This document shows positions 9,768-19,633 of a stretch of DNA of 64,000 nt, piece by piece (position 1 is the stretch's first letter; every line of letters begins with the position of its first letter). The translations under genes and the position numbers were made by a program. This DNA comes from Melampsora larici-populina 98AG31. Lineage: Eukaryota; Basidiomycota; Pucciniomycetes; Pucciniales; Melampsoraceae. The DNA lies in the NCBI RefSeq assembly GCF_000204055.1, contig NW_006768828.1, forward strand, positions 134,097 to 198,096, read 5' to 3'. The notes beneath the pieces are model-generated. The model worked only from the letters and a program-made list of their open reading frames with translations, was not told the origin of the DNA and did not search any database.

Positions 9768-12700
9768 CAAGGGCCTGTTTGGCTGGTTTAGCCAAAAAGT
9801 GTTACACAAAAACACTTTTTACATCTGCCCCTTTTCATGGGGTGGAATGAAAAACTTGAAATTCAGGCATACAAATACCAAAAACTCAACCAAAGAGATC
9901 ATCAAAAAATTGAACTAGAGGGGCAAATGAGGGCAAAAACTCTTTTTGTTCTCAAAAACAGCCTCAGGGCTGTTGTTCAAAATTGAAGAGTTTTTGATCA
10001 AATGAAGTTGCCAAACACCAGTGTTTGTGATTAAAATCAAAAACTGTTTTGACCCAGAAATGGTCTTTGGATTTGATCAACACCAGGTAAGCAGCACAAC
10101 AATGCGCTAGGGTGCCACTCTGTGGTGTGTTGATGCCATTTTCCACCTGTTGCGGTGTATCTTTTGGGAGTGTTGCAGTTGAAGAAAAGGCAAAAATGAA
10201 GTAAGTTGCTGTGTTACTCACAGCAGTCACACCACAATTGTTATCAGCAACAATGCCCTGCAACATTCTGGTGCAATGCAACAGTGTGTTATCAGCACTG
10301 ATGCAATGCAACATGGTGTAAAAATGTAAAATAGAACCCATTTGATAAAGTTAAATTAGTTAAATTGAATTATGATGAGTAATAAATGACAATATAAACA
10401 GAAGAATCATTAAAAAACACAAAAATCAAGTCATCACTATTCTCAAAGATTTCAAAACCCATGCAAGCTCCTCGTAAGTCTCACTCAACGCCACACCTTC
10501 CCTCAGCCACAGCCTACCGGATACAAGGTGTTCAATTGTCCTCGCAATGAGGCCACCCCATCTACTTGCACAAAAATCCAACGCACATGAGAAAATGCGC
10601 CCAGAAGCACATGACAAGCCTGTTGAGGCCAAATAGTCTCTGGCCATGAGGGCCAGAATGCGGTAAGATCTTCCATATTTCTAAAGATGGATCAGAACCG
10701 GATTAATATTGGTCACAAGCACACAGAATATAAGAATGCTGGACTCACCTCCCACCATTCAAGCCCAGAAGCAGAATCTTGCACATTATACTCACCAGAC
10801 TTCATTTTATCCACTTGCTGTAAGTAGTTTTTCATCTGTATATCTCCAGGCTCTTCAGAATCCTTGCAGAAGATGTCTGGCCTTGGCAACAATGTTGAGG
10901 GATTCTGGCTGTTTGTAGTCCGCGGGGCATGGTTTGATGTGACATTCACAGGATGTTCTAATTCATATTCCCAATTAATCCTTTGCAAAGTTGCTTTGGC
11001 GTTGATAATGACCACATAGGCTTTGACAAACCACCTCACAAAGAACTTCAGTCAAAAGAAAGGATGTAGCACTGTTGCCATCACCAGTGTTTCACATTCC
11101 AGGGCTTCTTTCAAGTAGTCATTGCTTTTCTCTTTCATCTTGCAAAGCATAGGGTAGAGGGCATTGGTGGTGCTTAGAGGTGTGATCTTCTTTTTGAGCA
11201 AGGAGCGGAGTTCCACATATTGAGGAATCACCATACAGCCCATTGGGCCTTCTCCTCCCATGAGTAAAGTAGTAAAGACAGGCTTGAAATGATGTTAAGG
11301 TGAAATAAAATCAACCCATTGTGAGTAAGCAAACAACAGAGAATGAAAAGGAGACAATGAAAGTGAGGCAATAATAAATCACACCTCAAGCACATTGTTG
11401 ATTTTACAGACTTGAGCCCATTCAGATGTTGTCGTCTCAAGCTCATGAAAGTATCCATACAGCTTGGTGTTTTTATGTGCCAGTCAATTCTTCAAATGTA
11501 CCATGTTCAAATCTTTTTGACACAGTTCATCAATGACCTATGATGAAATTGAGAAAGTTGTCAGCTAGCTCAGACAACATCAAAATTGATGGCTTAACTC
11601 TCTGGGGAGCCAAGCTTTATGGGGGCTCTGATATTTGATGTTTCAACAGATCCCATAGCCAGCAATCAGTGAGACGGTAAAACCTTTTTGCTCTGCAACT
11701 CATTTGAACTTGTTTCGTCAGGCTGCAGATTGGGTGATATGCCACGTGATTAAGTCCACCTGTGGTTAATTTTGATAGAGTCAACACAATTGAAAAGCAG
11801 ATAAATTTGAAGAATGAAAGACACTACAGAGACTTCAAATTGACTCAGCTTGCGCAAAATGTAGTCAAGATTGTTAGCTTCTTGACGGTGGGTGGGTAGA
11901 AATTCTTTACCCATGGTTGAGAGTTCAGGGACGTTTTCTTCCTCTTCTGTGTCAGCGGTGTAGAACCTAAAGCTCAACAAGAGCTTTACAGAGCTTAAAG
12001 AGGGATAATCTACTAATATAACTAACTAGTAGAAGTTGACTAAGACTGCCTCTTTGAAAGAATCAACACGGGGTTTTGCTGAGTTCTTTGGGATAAGGCA
12101 CCAGAGAAATTGATCTCAATACTTAATTCAAGTATTATTCCCATGAGTTTTTAGGATATAAGAAATCTCAACACTGCTATAGTGTTATTCCAATCTGAGC
12201 ACAACAAAACAAACTCTTAATCACTAGCAAAGCAAAAATCCATTATATTGTTGTTCCAAAGAAGACTTGTAGTCTTATCACACGTAAAGAAATCTCTCCT
12301 TTGATGTAATGGGGCAATTTAGTGAACTTAGTACTGCTAAAGTAATTTAATGATGATTAAAAACACTCTAACAAAAGTATAAGACGAGTAAAAAGGGGAA
12401 CCAAGGCACGTAGAATCCCTAACAATAGTATATAACACTCCAACAATCCTCAATAATGGTCAACAGCCTCCAAAAACCCTCAAAAACTGTCAAAAATCAA
12501 CAAAAATCCTCCAATGTAACCATATGATATCATGAATATTATTGTTTGTTATGATCCAAGGCGTGAATTTGATCAATTGATGTTAAAAAATGATGAACAG
12601 ATCTTCTTATGATGAATACAGGTGATTTTTTCCTAATATTCATAGCTGAAATCCATTTTTGGAATTACAAATTTTTTGTAAAGATGTTCAATTTTGGATT

Positions 12701-13361
12701 ACTATAGCTCATTTGATAGCCCTTGGTATACTGATCATTTATCACCCCCATATGACCTATTTCCGATGTGTTATGAATAAGTTATTGAGTTGTAGACATT
12801 GAGAAAATAAGCTTTTGTCATGTAAATGTTATATGTAACCACCAAATTTGAAATTCACTCCATTTTCTTTGTTTCCTTATAAATTTTTCACTACCCCTGG
12901 TTACTAATGTTTTAAAGGCTGTACATTATGAAACCCATGATTCTGTGTCGAATGAACTATTACACACCCAATTCTGACAAGTTTTGACATATGTAATTAG
13001 CTGAAAACCTCCATTTTCGATGAAATTTGACCGTTTTCACGTCTAATAATGATTTCTCTTCTATCAAAAGATCATCCCACGTCATTCCAATCACCCATAT
13101 AGCTCTAAAATCATTCTGAAAAACTCTTGGCGCAATCAATCCTTCAATGAAATCACTACACAGGAATTAATACCATAGTACCCTTTGTCAAAATACCCCT
13201 TTTCTTGAATAATTTCACACCTCCCTTATCAATTCCCGTGATCAAAGTTGCTGATGACTAATGTTATACTTCTCTTTCATAATAAAACCTTCCTGAACCA
13301 ATAACTCTCATAATAATAACCTAAAAACCATTTTTCAACTTTCCATACCCATATTTTTGAA

Positions 13362-14601
13362 GGACAACACTATTTGGCAACCGGTTTTTTTGACCCGATG
13401 CCCGGAGCTCGGATACTTGGTATTCAGCGCCCTATTTGATTGAAGTTTTGCCCGGTTTGGTTGAAAATTCTGCTGGCTCAGCAAACATGCCTGAACATGC
13501 TCGCTCAACCAATTCATTCATTCAATTGGCTCATTTTCTCACTCATCAAAGGCAATGGTTTGCAGACGGACTTTTACCTTGACTGACAGGTATCTTTATC
13601 ACAACGATCGATCACTTTTAGATTTCAAATCTCTTCAAAACCCAAGAAATAAGACAAATAGAAATAAAACAAATGAGTGTTAGAGTGGAGATAAGTAACA
13701 TACAACAAGAGTGAGCAATGAGCAACAAGCCTATTAAAATGAGATTGTGAGAAGAGTTAGGCAACAACCCATCAATCATCCATACAAACATGATAATTAC
13801 AGTACCACACAGAATTTTTGAATCATCTTTGTTCAATTCACATTTTTAATCGATGTTGATATCTTTTGATCCAAGTTGAGATATTGGTGCTATCAAGCAT
13901 TACTGTGTTGTGGTGCTCGCCAAATACTTCCGGGAATGGCAGCAACCAAGAAAGGAGATCTGATGAGGACAAAGACGGTTCGATTACTGGAGTTGAATTA
14001 AACAAAGAAAGTTGACTGCTGTAGATGTAATGTAGGCGAGGTGAACTGTCAGTACTTGTGTTGTGAAGAAAGAGATCTGGGAAGGAATAAGGAGAACCAG
14101 ACGAGATACGATGGAATCGAGGGACCAAGAGAAGGACACTTACCATCTTTAGGTGACTCAGATTGAATGGTCACCTTTCAAATGCAACGTTCGATCGTCA
14201 GTTCTCCTAAGCTTCAGGAGAGGGATAGAACGAGAGATGGGATGGTTGTAGCTTGATGTAGTGATAGTGAGGTGGTAGCCCGGTTTGAAATGTGATCGGA
14301 GGTGGTGCCATAGCCCGGTTTTCCATGATGAAGAGCCCTATTTCCCAAACTTAACTAAGTCCCAGTCTGGACCTAACCACCCTGGAGTTGGTGGTTAGGT
14401 CCAGACTGGGACTTAGTTAAGTTTGCCTATTTCCAATTTAATGAAGTGGAAAGCTGTGGAAAGTTATTTGATGCCCGGATTTGCTGCGGCTGCGGCCAAA
14501 TTTGGCTGAGTCAGGTCCGGGTTTGCAAGAAAAGCGCGGGCAAGTACCGAAAACCGACAGGGCGTCGGTTCAAAAAAAGCGGTTGCCAAATAGTGCTGTC
14601 C
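13362..14601. mobile_element. MULE-type MITE with 42-bp TIRs and 9-bp TSD
   Basis: The left end GGACAACACTATTTGGCAAC and the right end, read in reverse complement, GGACAGCACTATTTGGCAAC continue as inverted repeats for 42 bases with 4 mismatches. The flanks are an exact 9-bp duplication ATTTTTGAA (13353-13361 and 14602-14610). TIR plus a 9-bp TSD is the signature of Mutator-like elements. The 1,240-bp interior has no convincing gene, so it is non-autonomous. It sits inside the LTR-like element and itself contains an 80-bp foldback. Confidence 0.9.
14346..14425. mobile_element. 80-bp perfect foldback MITE with 9-bp TSD
   Basis: Two 35-base arms (14346-14380 and 14391-14425) are exact reverse complements, with a 10-base loop. 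The ends are CAAACTTAACTAAGTCCC and its complement. The flanks are an exact 9-bp direct repeat CCTATTTCC (14337-14345 and 14426-14434), so this is a mobile insertion and not just a hairpin. The terminal bases resemble those of the 9.6-kb element at 40710-50301 (CAAACTTATATAAGTCC) and of the element at 28163 (TTAACTTAACAAAGTCCC). Confidence 0.9.
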
Positions 14602-15479
14602 ATTTTTGAAATTCCCTTCAACTTTGCTAATGTTATCCTTCTTCTTTCATTCTTTAAGACCCAAACTAAATGTTCTTCTTCTTCCATTTCCTTCTTACTA
14701 ATCATTTTATTTTAATTTTCACTCTTATACTATTTTTATAGATCTTTTCGAATTTTTCTTTTCTCTTAAATGTTCTTATCAAATGAAGGAATAAATATAT
14801 GATTGAAAAGATAATGAATTGATGATTAAAAATAAACTTTGATACCCTTGATGATTAATAACTTCAACAATAACTTTAACTTTGACTAAAAATACAAATT
14901 TTCCAATAATTTTTAAAAAATTTGCTTAAGTAGAGATCCTGCTCACCACAGCGGTGTTCCATTTGTCCTTGTCATCAAGCTGCGGAACAACTGGTTCAGG
15001 CACAGGCAAATCATTATCAAGATCTTGGGGGTCGTGCTCTGCATCTTCATCTTCTCCTAAATTTGGTTCCTTGCTCCCATCATCCTCCTCATCTTCCTCC
15101 ATGATTGTGTCAATTGAAGGAAAGTGACCTCCATCAGCTGGCTTCACCTTAATCAGAGGTGACGCTTGCATGCCCAGCACAGCCAACCCCACATTGACAA
15201 TCAGTGCCAACTTGTGGCAGAAACAGAAAATGTGCATGGCATTCTTGTACAATAAATTATGTTATTCAAGAAATTGTTGACACATTTCTTTCGCCATTGT
15301 CTTGTTGTTTGATCCAGAGTCTGTGGTCTGGCAGAGCAAATGAGACATTGAGAATAGAAAGTGTTCAAATAAATACAAATAACACAAAAGATAACAACTC
15401 ATCTTTTGGTACAGACCATGTTTAATCAAAAGGTTTGCCATTGGTTCGGCCAGCCATGGACCGTGGTGATGCCCTGAAT

Positions 15480-16706
15480 CCAAACTCCTGACCTCTACCG
15501 CATACGGGTTATCTTCGAATTGAAGATCTCCCGCTCTGTCAGCAAAGAACCTAACATCTGCTTCCACCTTTGGTTGCAAACCTTTTGGCAGACAAATTTT
15601 ATCTTTATATACCGTCTTACCATTCACTTTTGTTTTAGTGACTTTCTGACGGCAAAAAACAACTGTCCTAACCGCTAAATGATAGCGCAGTCCAACCATC
15701 CAGCAGAGGCATTTCTTCTTGAGGTCTGAAACTATTTGCTTATGTCTTACAATATAATCTGCATAGCCATCCAATTGATAGATTTCTCACGTGTAGCGCT
15801 CCTCCAAATCACACATCCCACAAAATCTCCAAACATCATCTGTTTTTCTAGAGCCTTCTGTGACGGTTTTGACTTGTCTTTCTTCTCCTTGACCTTCTCC
15901 TCATCATCTTTGTTGTTATAGTATCTAAGAAAGACTTCTTGAAGACTGTCAGAGGTACGTAAGATCTGAGTTGCTTAAACCCTTTGTCCCATTTACAAGG
16001 CAAATCTGGTAAGTCTGCTGAATCAAAATCAACTAAGTCATAATCTAACTCTGCTTTCTTTGCTCTTTCCAATTCATCTGAGCTAGAATCTTCTGATGAG
16101 GTTGACTTGTCTGAGTATGAGTCCTAAGGATCCATTGGAGGAGAAGACACTTTCCTCTTCTTTGACTTTGAATGTCTCTTCTTTTTCTTCTTTGACTTAA
16201 AGTCGTCAGAATTCCTAGACAAGGAGTCTTTGCTAGGTGTGTCCCTCTTTTTCTCTTTCTGTTTCTTCTGTTTCTTTTTAGGTTTTGAAACATCTGATTC
16301 ACTAGAGGAAGGTTCATCACCTGGGCCATCATTGTTCTTTTTGTCACTTCTTTTTGTCACTTCTTTTTGTCTTCAAGTTTTCTGACTTGATTTTTATTTC
16401 TCTAGACTGAGAGCCAATTGCTTGTCTATATCCCAAGATTGCTGCTAGAAGCCTTGACAATTCCGCCTCTACCAATTGATCCACCACTATGGGCTGGCTT
16501 TGACTCGGATTGACAATTGAGGTGTTCATCAAACTCTTTCCTTTGGGGGCAGGAGGATCACATGTCATTGAGACCATCAAACTAAACGACAAGTTGAATT
16601 TCTCCATTGCTTCCCTGGCTGGAGGCCCGTTTTGACTCTCTAGAGCTTGTGTCAGGGCTTCTAGAATCAATCTACTTTCAGAGGTTGAGTGCACTGCCTC
16701 CGACAT
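15480..16706 (-). pseudogene. Gag-like retroelement protein, frameshifted
   Basis: Minus-strand reading from 16706: an N-terminal helical region (LVEAELSRLLAAILGYRQA), a very Lys-rich and Ser-rich linker (about 16360-16130, ending at a TAG), then CKWDKGFKQLRSYVPLTVF (about 16000) and, in another frame, DYIVRHKQIVSDL and WMVGLRYHLAVRT (about 15750-15660). I associate this order with gag-like proteins of rust-fungus retroelements, from memory and not from a search. At about 15480 the reading passes directly into hAT sequence (HHHGPWLAEP), so the block seems to be a truncated insertion or a chimera. A CTTCTTTTTGTCA unit is tandemly repeated near 16345-16372. Confidence 0.45.
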
Positions 16707-17781
16707 TGACTGTCCAGGGTCTTTCCTGTAAAACTCTTGAAGAGCTAAAGGAAACCATCACATAACAAAAACTTTGTAAGTTTCATATTACCTCTTAGCT
16801 TCATGTCATATGATGATTCAAAATTAGACAGATCTATGATCTCCTCTTTGTGGCTTATAGCTAATGAATATTTTCAAGACAGATCTCCCGCATTCAATTG
16901 TCTGTGACTTCTATAAGTGGAGTTCTAAGGTCACTAGTATATGTTGACTTAATTAGGACTCTGTCCTTTGTAATTTCAGCGCTTGAAGCAGCATCAAGTC
17001 TTTGGTTTTACACGGCTACCTCTTGCCTTCTTGTTTTGTCTTCATTAGGCGCTTCTAGACAGCAGCCCTTGACTCAGAGACAACCAATCATGACTTATGG
17101 TGCTACAGCAGCCTGCATCTTCATCCCCAACTCTGCATGCTCTATTGGGCGCACTTCAGCAGCCAAATGCTCCACCCGTGGGTGTTAAACTCAAAATGAG
17201 GTGGAATTGGGAAGAGGAGGTATAAAGAGAAAATGAAACGAAGAGATGAAACGTCTTTATTCAACACACCATTTACAGGTAATTTCAGTCTAGGTCTTCA
17301 AACTGGGGTCAAGTTTCAAGAATCAAGCTGAGATATTACTCACAAAAGTCGTTTTGTCAAATTATAGTTGGAAACCTACAATATATTGACTAACACTTTA
17401 AATTCTTGGCGAGGAAAAGGTAAAATGATGAGTTATGATTGTTAGTTATAACTGTCTAAGGTGCAGGATTATTTACCGCTGCCAGTTAGTTATTCAGTGC
17501 ACTCACTGAATAAATCTTCTGAAATTGACTACAGTTGGTCTTAGTTTTGTTTCAGGCGTGCTTCAGCAGAGGTTTGATAATAGTTTATTGAAAAGAGTTT
17601 GGAAGTGAGGTCATTGGTCAAATAGAACTACCTATATGATCTGCAACAAAGCTTGCGGAAAAAGATAAAGAAAAAGAGATTTGGTCAAAAAGGTAAAAGA
17701 GTTATGAAAGAATAGAGTCTGAGGTTTCTAAGCTTATAACAAATTTATATCAATCAAATTTTAAGGATAAGCGGATTTTAG
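16707..17781. other. No gene seen
   Basis: AT-rich transposon-flank DNA without a recognisable product. A plus-strand open frame of 96 codons at 16898-17188 has no features and is probably chance. The right end of hAT-A may lie in here, but I found no copy of its left terminus. Confidence 0.4.
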
Positions 17782-18095
17782 TCAGCCTGAGCCCCGACCC
17801 AAAAAACACGGGTAATGGCCTACCCGCACCCCAAACCGACGCCCAGTAGGCCCCCCGGCGCCCAAACCCTACCCAAACCAATCAAAACCCGGCTTCCAAA
17901 AGCCCCCCAACCCCTATCCCAAATGACTAAAACCTGCAGGAAGCTGGTGGTCCCCGCGGATTAGATTGGGGGTCTGAGGATTAGGCCCCCCCCGCCCCCA
18001 AACCGTACAGGGCCCCTGATGTACTGGGGTCCCAAAAAAGGTGACTGAACCGGCTCCCCGAGGGTTCGGGGAGTTGGTTCCGGGGCTCAGCCTGA
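17782..18095. mobile_element. 314-bp GC-rich MITE, hAT-like, 8-bp TSD
   Basis: The ends are TCAGCCTGAGCCCCG and, in reverse complement, TCAGGCTGAGCCCCG, with one mismatch in 15. The flanks are an exact direct repeat GATTTTAG (17774-17781 and 18096-18103). An 8-bp duplication fits the hAT superfamily. The interior is strikingly C/G-rich (runs such as CCCCCCCCGCCCCC) against an AT-rich background and carries no gene, so it is non-autonomous. Confidence 0.85.
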
Positions 18096-18276
18096 GATTT
18101 TAGTGTTTTAAAGTTTCTAGGAAAATTTAGTAATTGGTGATCAGCATAGGGATTGTTTTTCATTGTGCCTTAGTTAGTAGTTTATATAGGATGACTTGTC
18201 CCTGTTCTCTAGATTTCTCTTCTCCAAAGAGAAATTAATTTCATTGCACCCTGACTGGTCTGCGAGTGTAGAGGTG

Positions 18277-18747
18277 TCATTTTAATAACAATTTGTGATA
18301 TGTTTTTATTATGTAGTAGTTTTTTATGTTTTTATTATGTAGTAGTTTTTGGTCTATTGTTGGAGGTTCTGCTCTGCAGAACCTCTCTTGGTTGACAGGT
18401 AAACAACTGATCGGTGTTCCACTTATCCCTTCAGCTGGACCTTTCCCTTTTCTAGCTTCTTCTTGCTGACATTTCTCTTCATTTCTTCTCATCTACATCT
18501 TTTCCAACTCTTTCCTCTTGACTTCCGCAGGTTTCACATCAGCTGTGTCCAAATCAGTTTCCCCATCCGCATCCACATTGCTATCTTGCTCTTCCTGAAG
18601 GTCTTCCTGGTTCCTGTCTACCACCCAATCCTTGTCTTGTTCTTTTGACTTCGGTACGCGAGACTCCGCCCTTCTTTGACATTCTTCTGCTTGCTCCTTT
18701 TCTTTGGCTAATCTAGCCATTTTCTTCTCTTCTTCCTGCTTCGACAT
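18277..18747 (-). pseudogene. Glu/Lys-rich coiled-coil ORF with an in-frame TAG
   Basis: The minus-strand frame from ATG 18747 reads MSKQEEEKKMARLAKEKEQ and continues highly charged to an in-frame TAG at 18495-18493, after which the same frame goes on (MRRNEEKCQQEEARKGKG) to 18277. Charge pattern and heptad-like spacing suggest a coiled coil; no domain is recognised. A 162-bp MITE is inserted just upstream of this ATG, and across it the frame extends to another ATG (MVSMSKQ). It may be a fragment of a retroelement protein. Confidence 0.35.
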
Positions 18748-18748
18748 T

Positions 18749-18910
18749 AGCCGTGCTCAAATTTGACCCAGTTTCAAGAAAACCCAGTTGACCCAGTTGT
18801 TTTTTGGTGGTAACTTTGTGAATCAAGTTGACATTTGTTGACAGCTCACAGCCAAAAAGTCAACTGGGTCAACCGGGTTTTCTGTAACCGGGTCAACTTT
18901 GAGCACGGCT
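18749..18910. mobile_element. 162-bp MITE with about 50-bp inverted arms
   Basis: The left arm begins AGCCGTGCTCAAATTTGACC and the right arm, in reverse complement, AGCCGTGCTCAAAGTTGACC; similarity continues through GAAAACCC and GTTGACCCAGTTG. Flanks show ATT on both sides (18746-18748 and 18911-18913), or alternatively a TA dinucleotide at both ends as in mariner-type MITEs. It sits directly against the start codon of the coiled-coil ORF. Confidence 0.75.
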
Positions 18911-18913
18911 ATT

Positions 18914-19633
18914 GACACCATCTCGTTACGTTAAGTTTTCTTAAATATCAATCTTTCTAGTTGATCTTTATTCATTCACAAGTGTTTCGAAAAAGGTTGT
19001 TTGAGTGTTCTTGCTTTGTAGAAAAAATTATTTTTATAAGTCTTTGTTGAATGATATTTTGAAAAACTTTTCTAGAGATGATTGTCTTAGAATGTTGAAG
19101 AGTAGTATAACTAAGAGAAAAAAGAAAAAGAAAACATTCCTTAAAACCGTAGAGAATACGCTTATAAGGAAAAGGGACTAATGTCAAGTGTCTAGAATAG
19201 AGCAAGAGAGTGGGTCAGGTTTGGAGACGAAATTTCCTCTCCAACTCCTAAGCTGAACGCCACATCTCTGTGTCACTGGCCCCGAGCCAGCGGGCTCGGG
19301 CCTTTGGCACAGAGCCAGCGAGGGACTTGGTTAAGTTCGCAGGCTTGGGGGTAAGTCACCATTACAACTCCAGCTTTTCCTTGTGAACTAACCGAAAATC
19401 CTCCTCAGATCTATAAGCTGCTTTGTTTCTCATCAGCTGAGGAGGATTGAAGCTGAGCACGGCTGGGCAATGTAGTGCCGTAAATGCCTCCTCAGAGCCT
19501 TCCTCAGTGAATATAAGAACATGCTTCCTCTACATAAACATGTTTTACCAACTTACATTTGACTTCATCACGTCTCGTGAACCCATTTCCACGTACATTG
19601 TCTAGGACTTGAATACTTCAAAGACATCACCAT
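18914..19633. other. Upstream region of the gene at 19634; remnant terminus and hairpins
   Basis: No coding sequence seen. At about 19315-19340 AGCGAGGGACTTGGTTAAGTTCGC matches, in reverse complement, the terminus type of the 28163 and 14346 elements, so a decayed end of that family may lie here. GCCCCGAGCC-AGC-GGGCTCGGGC (about 19278-19302) forms a hairpin. A 12-bp inverted pair AATCCTCCTCAG / CTGAGGAGGATT (19397-19408 and 19437-19448) lies about 190 bases before the start codon. Confidence 0.45.

Larger units (their letters stand above)
11959..14950 (+). mobile_element. Solo-LTR-like element inserted in hAT-A
   Basis: It begins TGTAGAACCTAAAGCTC and ends CTCACCACA, so it has TGT...ACA ends. 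It is flanked by a direct repeat GCGG (11955-11958 and 14951-14954), or GCGGT if the shared T is counted. Its first 1.4 kb is homologous to the element at 45408-46965: both share TAAAGCTCAACAAGAGCTTTA, GGGATAATCTACTA, AGTATTATTCCCA and GTAATTAGCTGAAAACC. Subtracting the MULE MITE at 13362-14601 leaves about 1.74 kb, close to the 1.56 kb of the other copy. It has no coding capacity and no polyprotein. Solo LTR is the best reading; a non-autonomous element of another type cannot be excluded. The orientation is arbitrary. Confidence 0.8.
9768..15774 (-). mobile_element. hAT element A (nested host; right end unresolved)
   Basis: The left end is placed at about 9768, where a repeat shared with 7109-7233 is interrupted by CAAGGGCCTGTTTGGCTGG, a typical hAT-like terminus. 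A minus-strand hAT transposase runs from 15774 down to 10426. The matching right terminus was not found; gag-like sequence occupies 15480-16706. The element is split by a 2,992-bp insertion at 11959-14950. Region 9770-10425 is non-coding 3' sequence rich in AACAGTGTGTT-like and TTTTTGATC words. Confidence 0.65.
10426..15774 (-). pseudogene. hAT transposase, split by an LTR insertion
   Basis: Pieces in 5' to 3' order on the minus strand. 15480-15262 carries MANLLIKHGLY and TTDSGSNNKTM, matching the hAT core region. An in-frame TAA at 15264-15262 follows, then FCFCHKLALIVN and an acidic linker to WNTA at about 14955. After the LTR insertion the same frame resumes with DTEEEENVPEL (11954 downward). 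11261-11052 carries ATVLHPFF. 10860-10750 carries LEWWE. 10647-10426 carries the C-terminal dimerisation region (ARDYLASTG, WLREGVALSE). The LTR insertion alone is frame-neutral: removing it with one copy of its target duplication joins WNTA to DTEEEE. The protein is otherwise degenerate (stop codon, uncertain exons around 11460-11750), so I call it a dead copy. Confidence 0.7.

Noticed and set aside
14347..14424. Hairpin as an intrinsic transcription terminator
   Set aside because: The 9-bp direct flanks and the terminus shared with other elements show it is a mobile foldback element.
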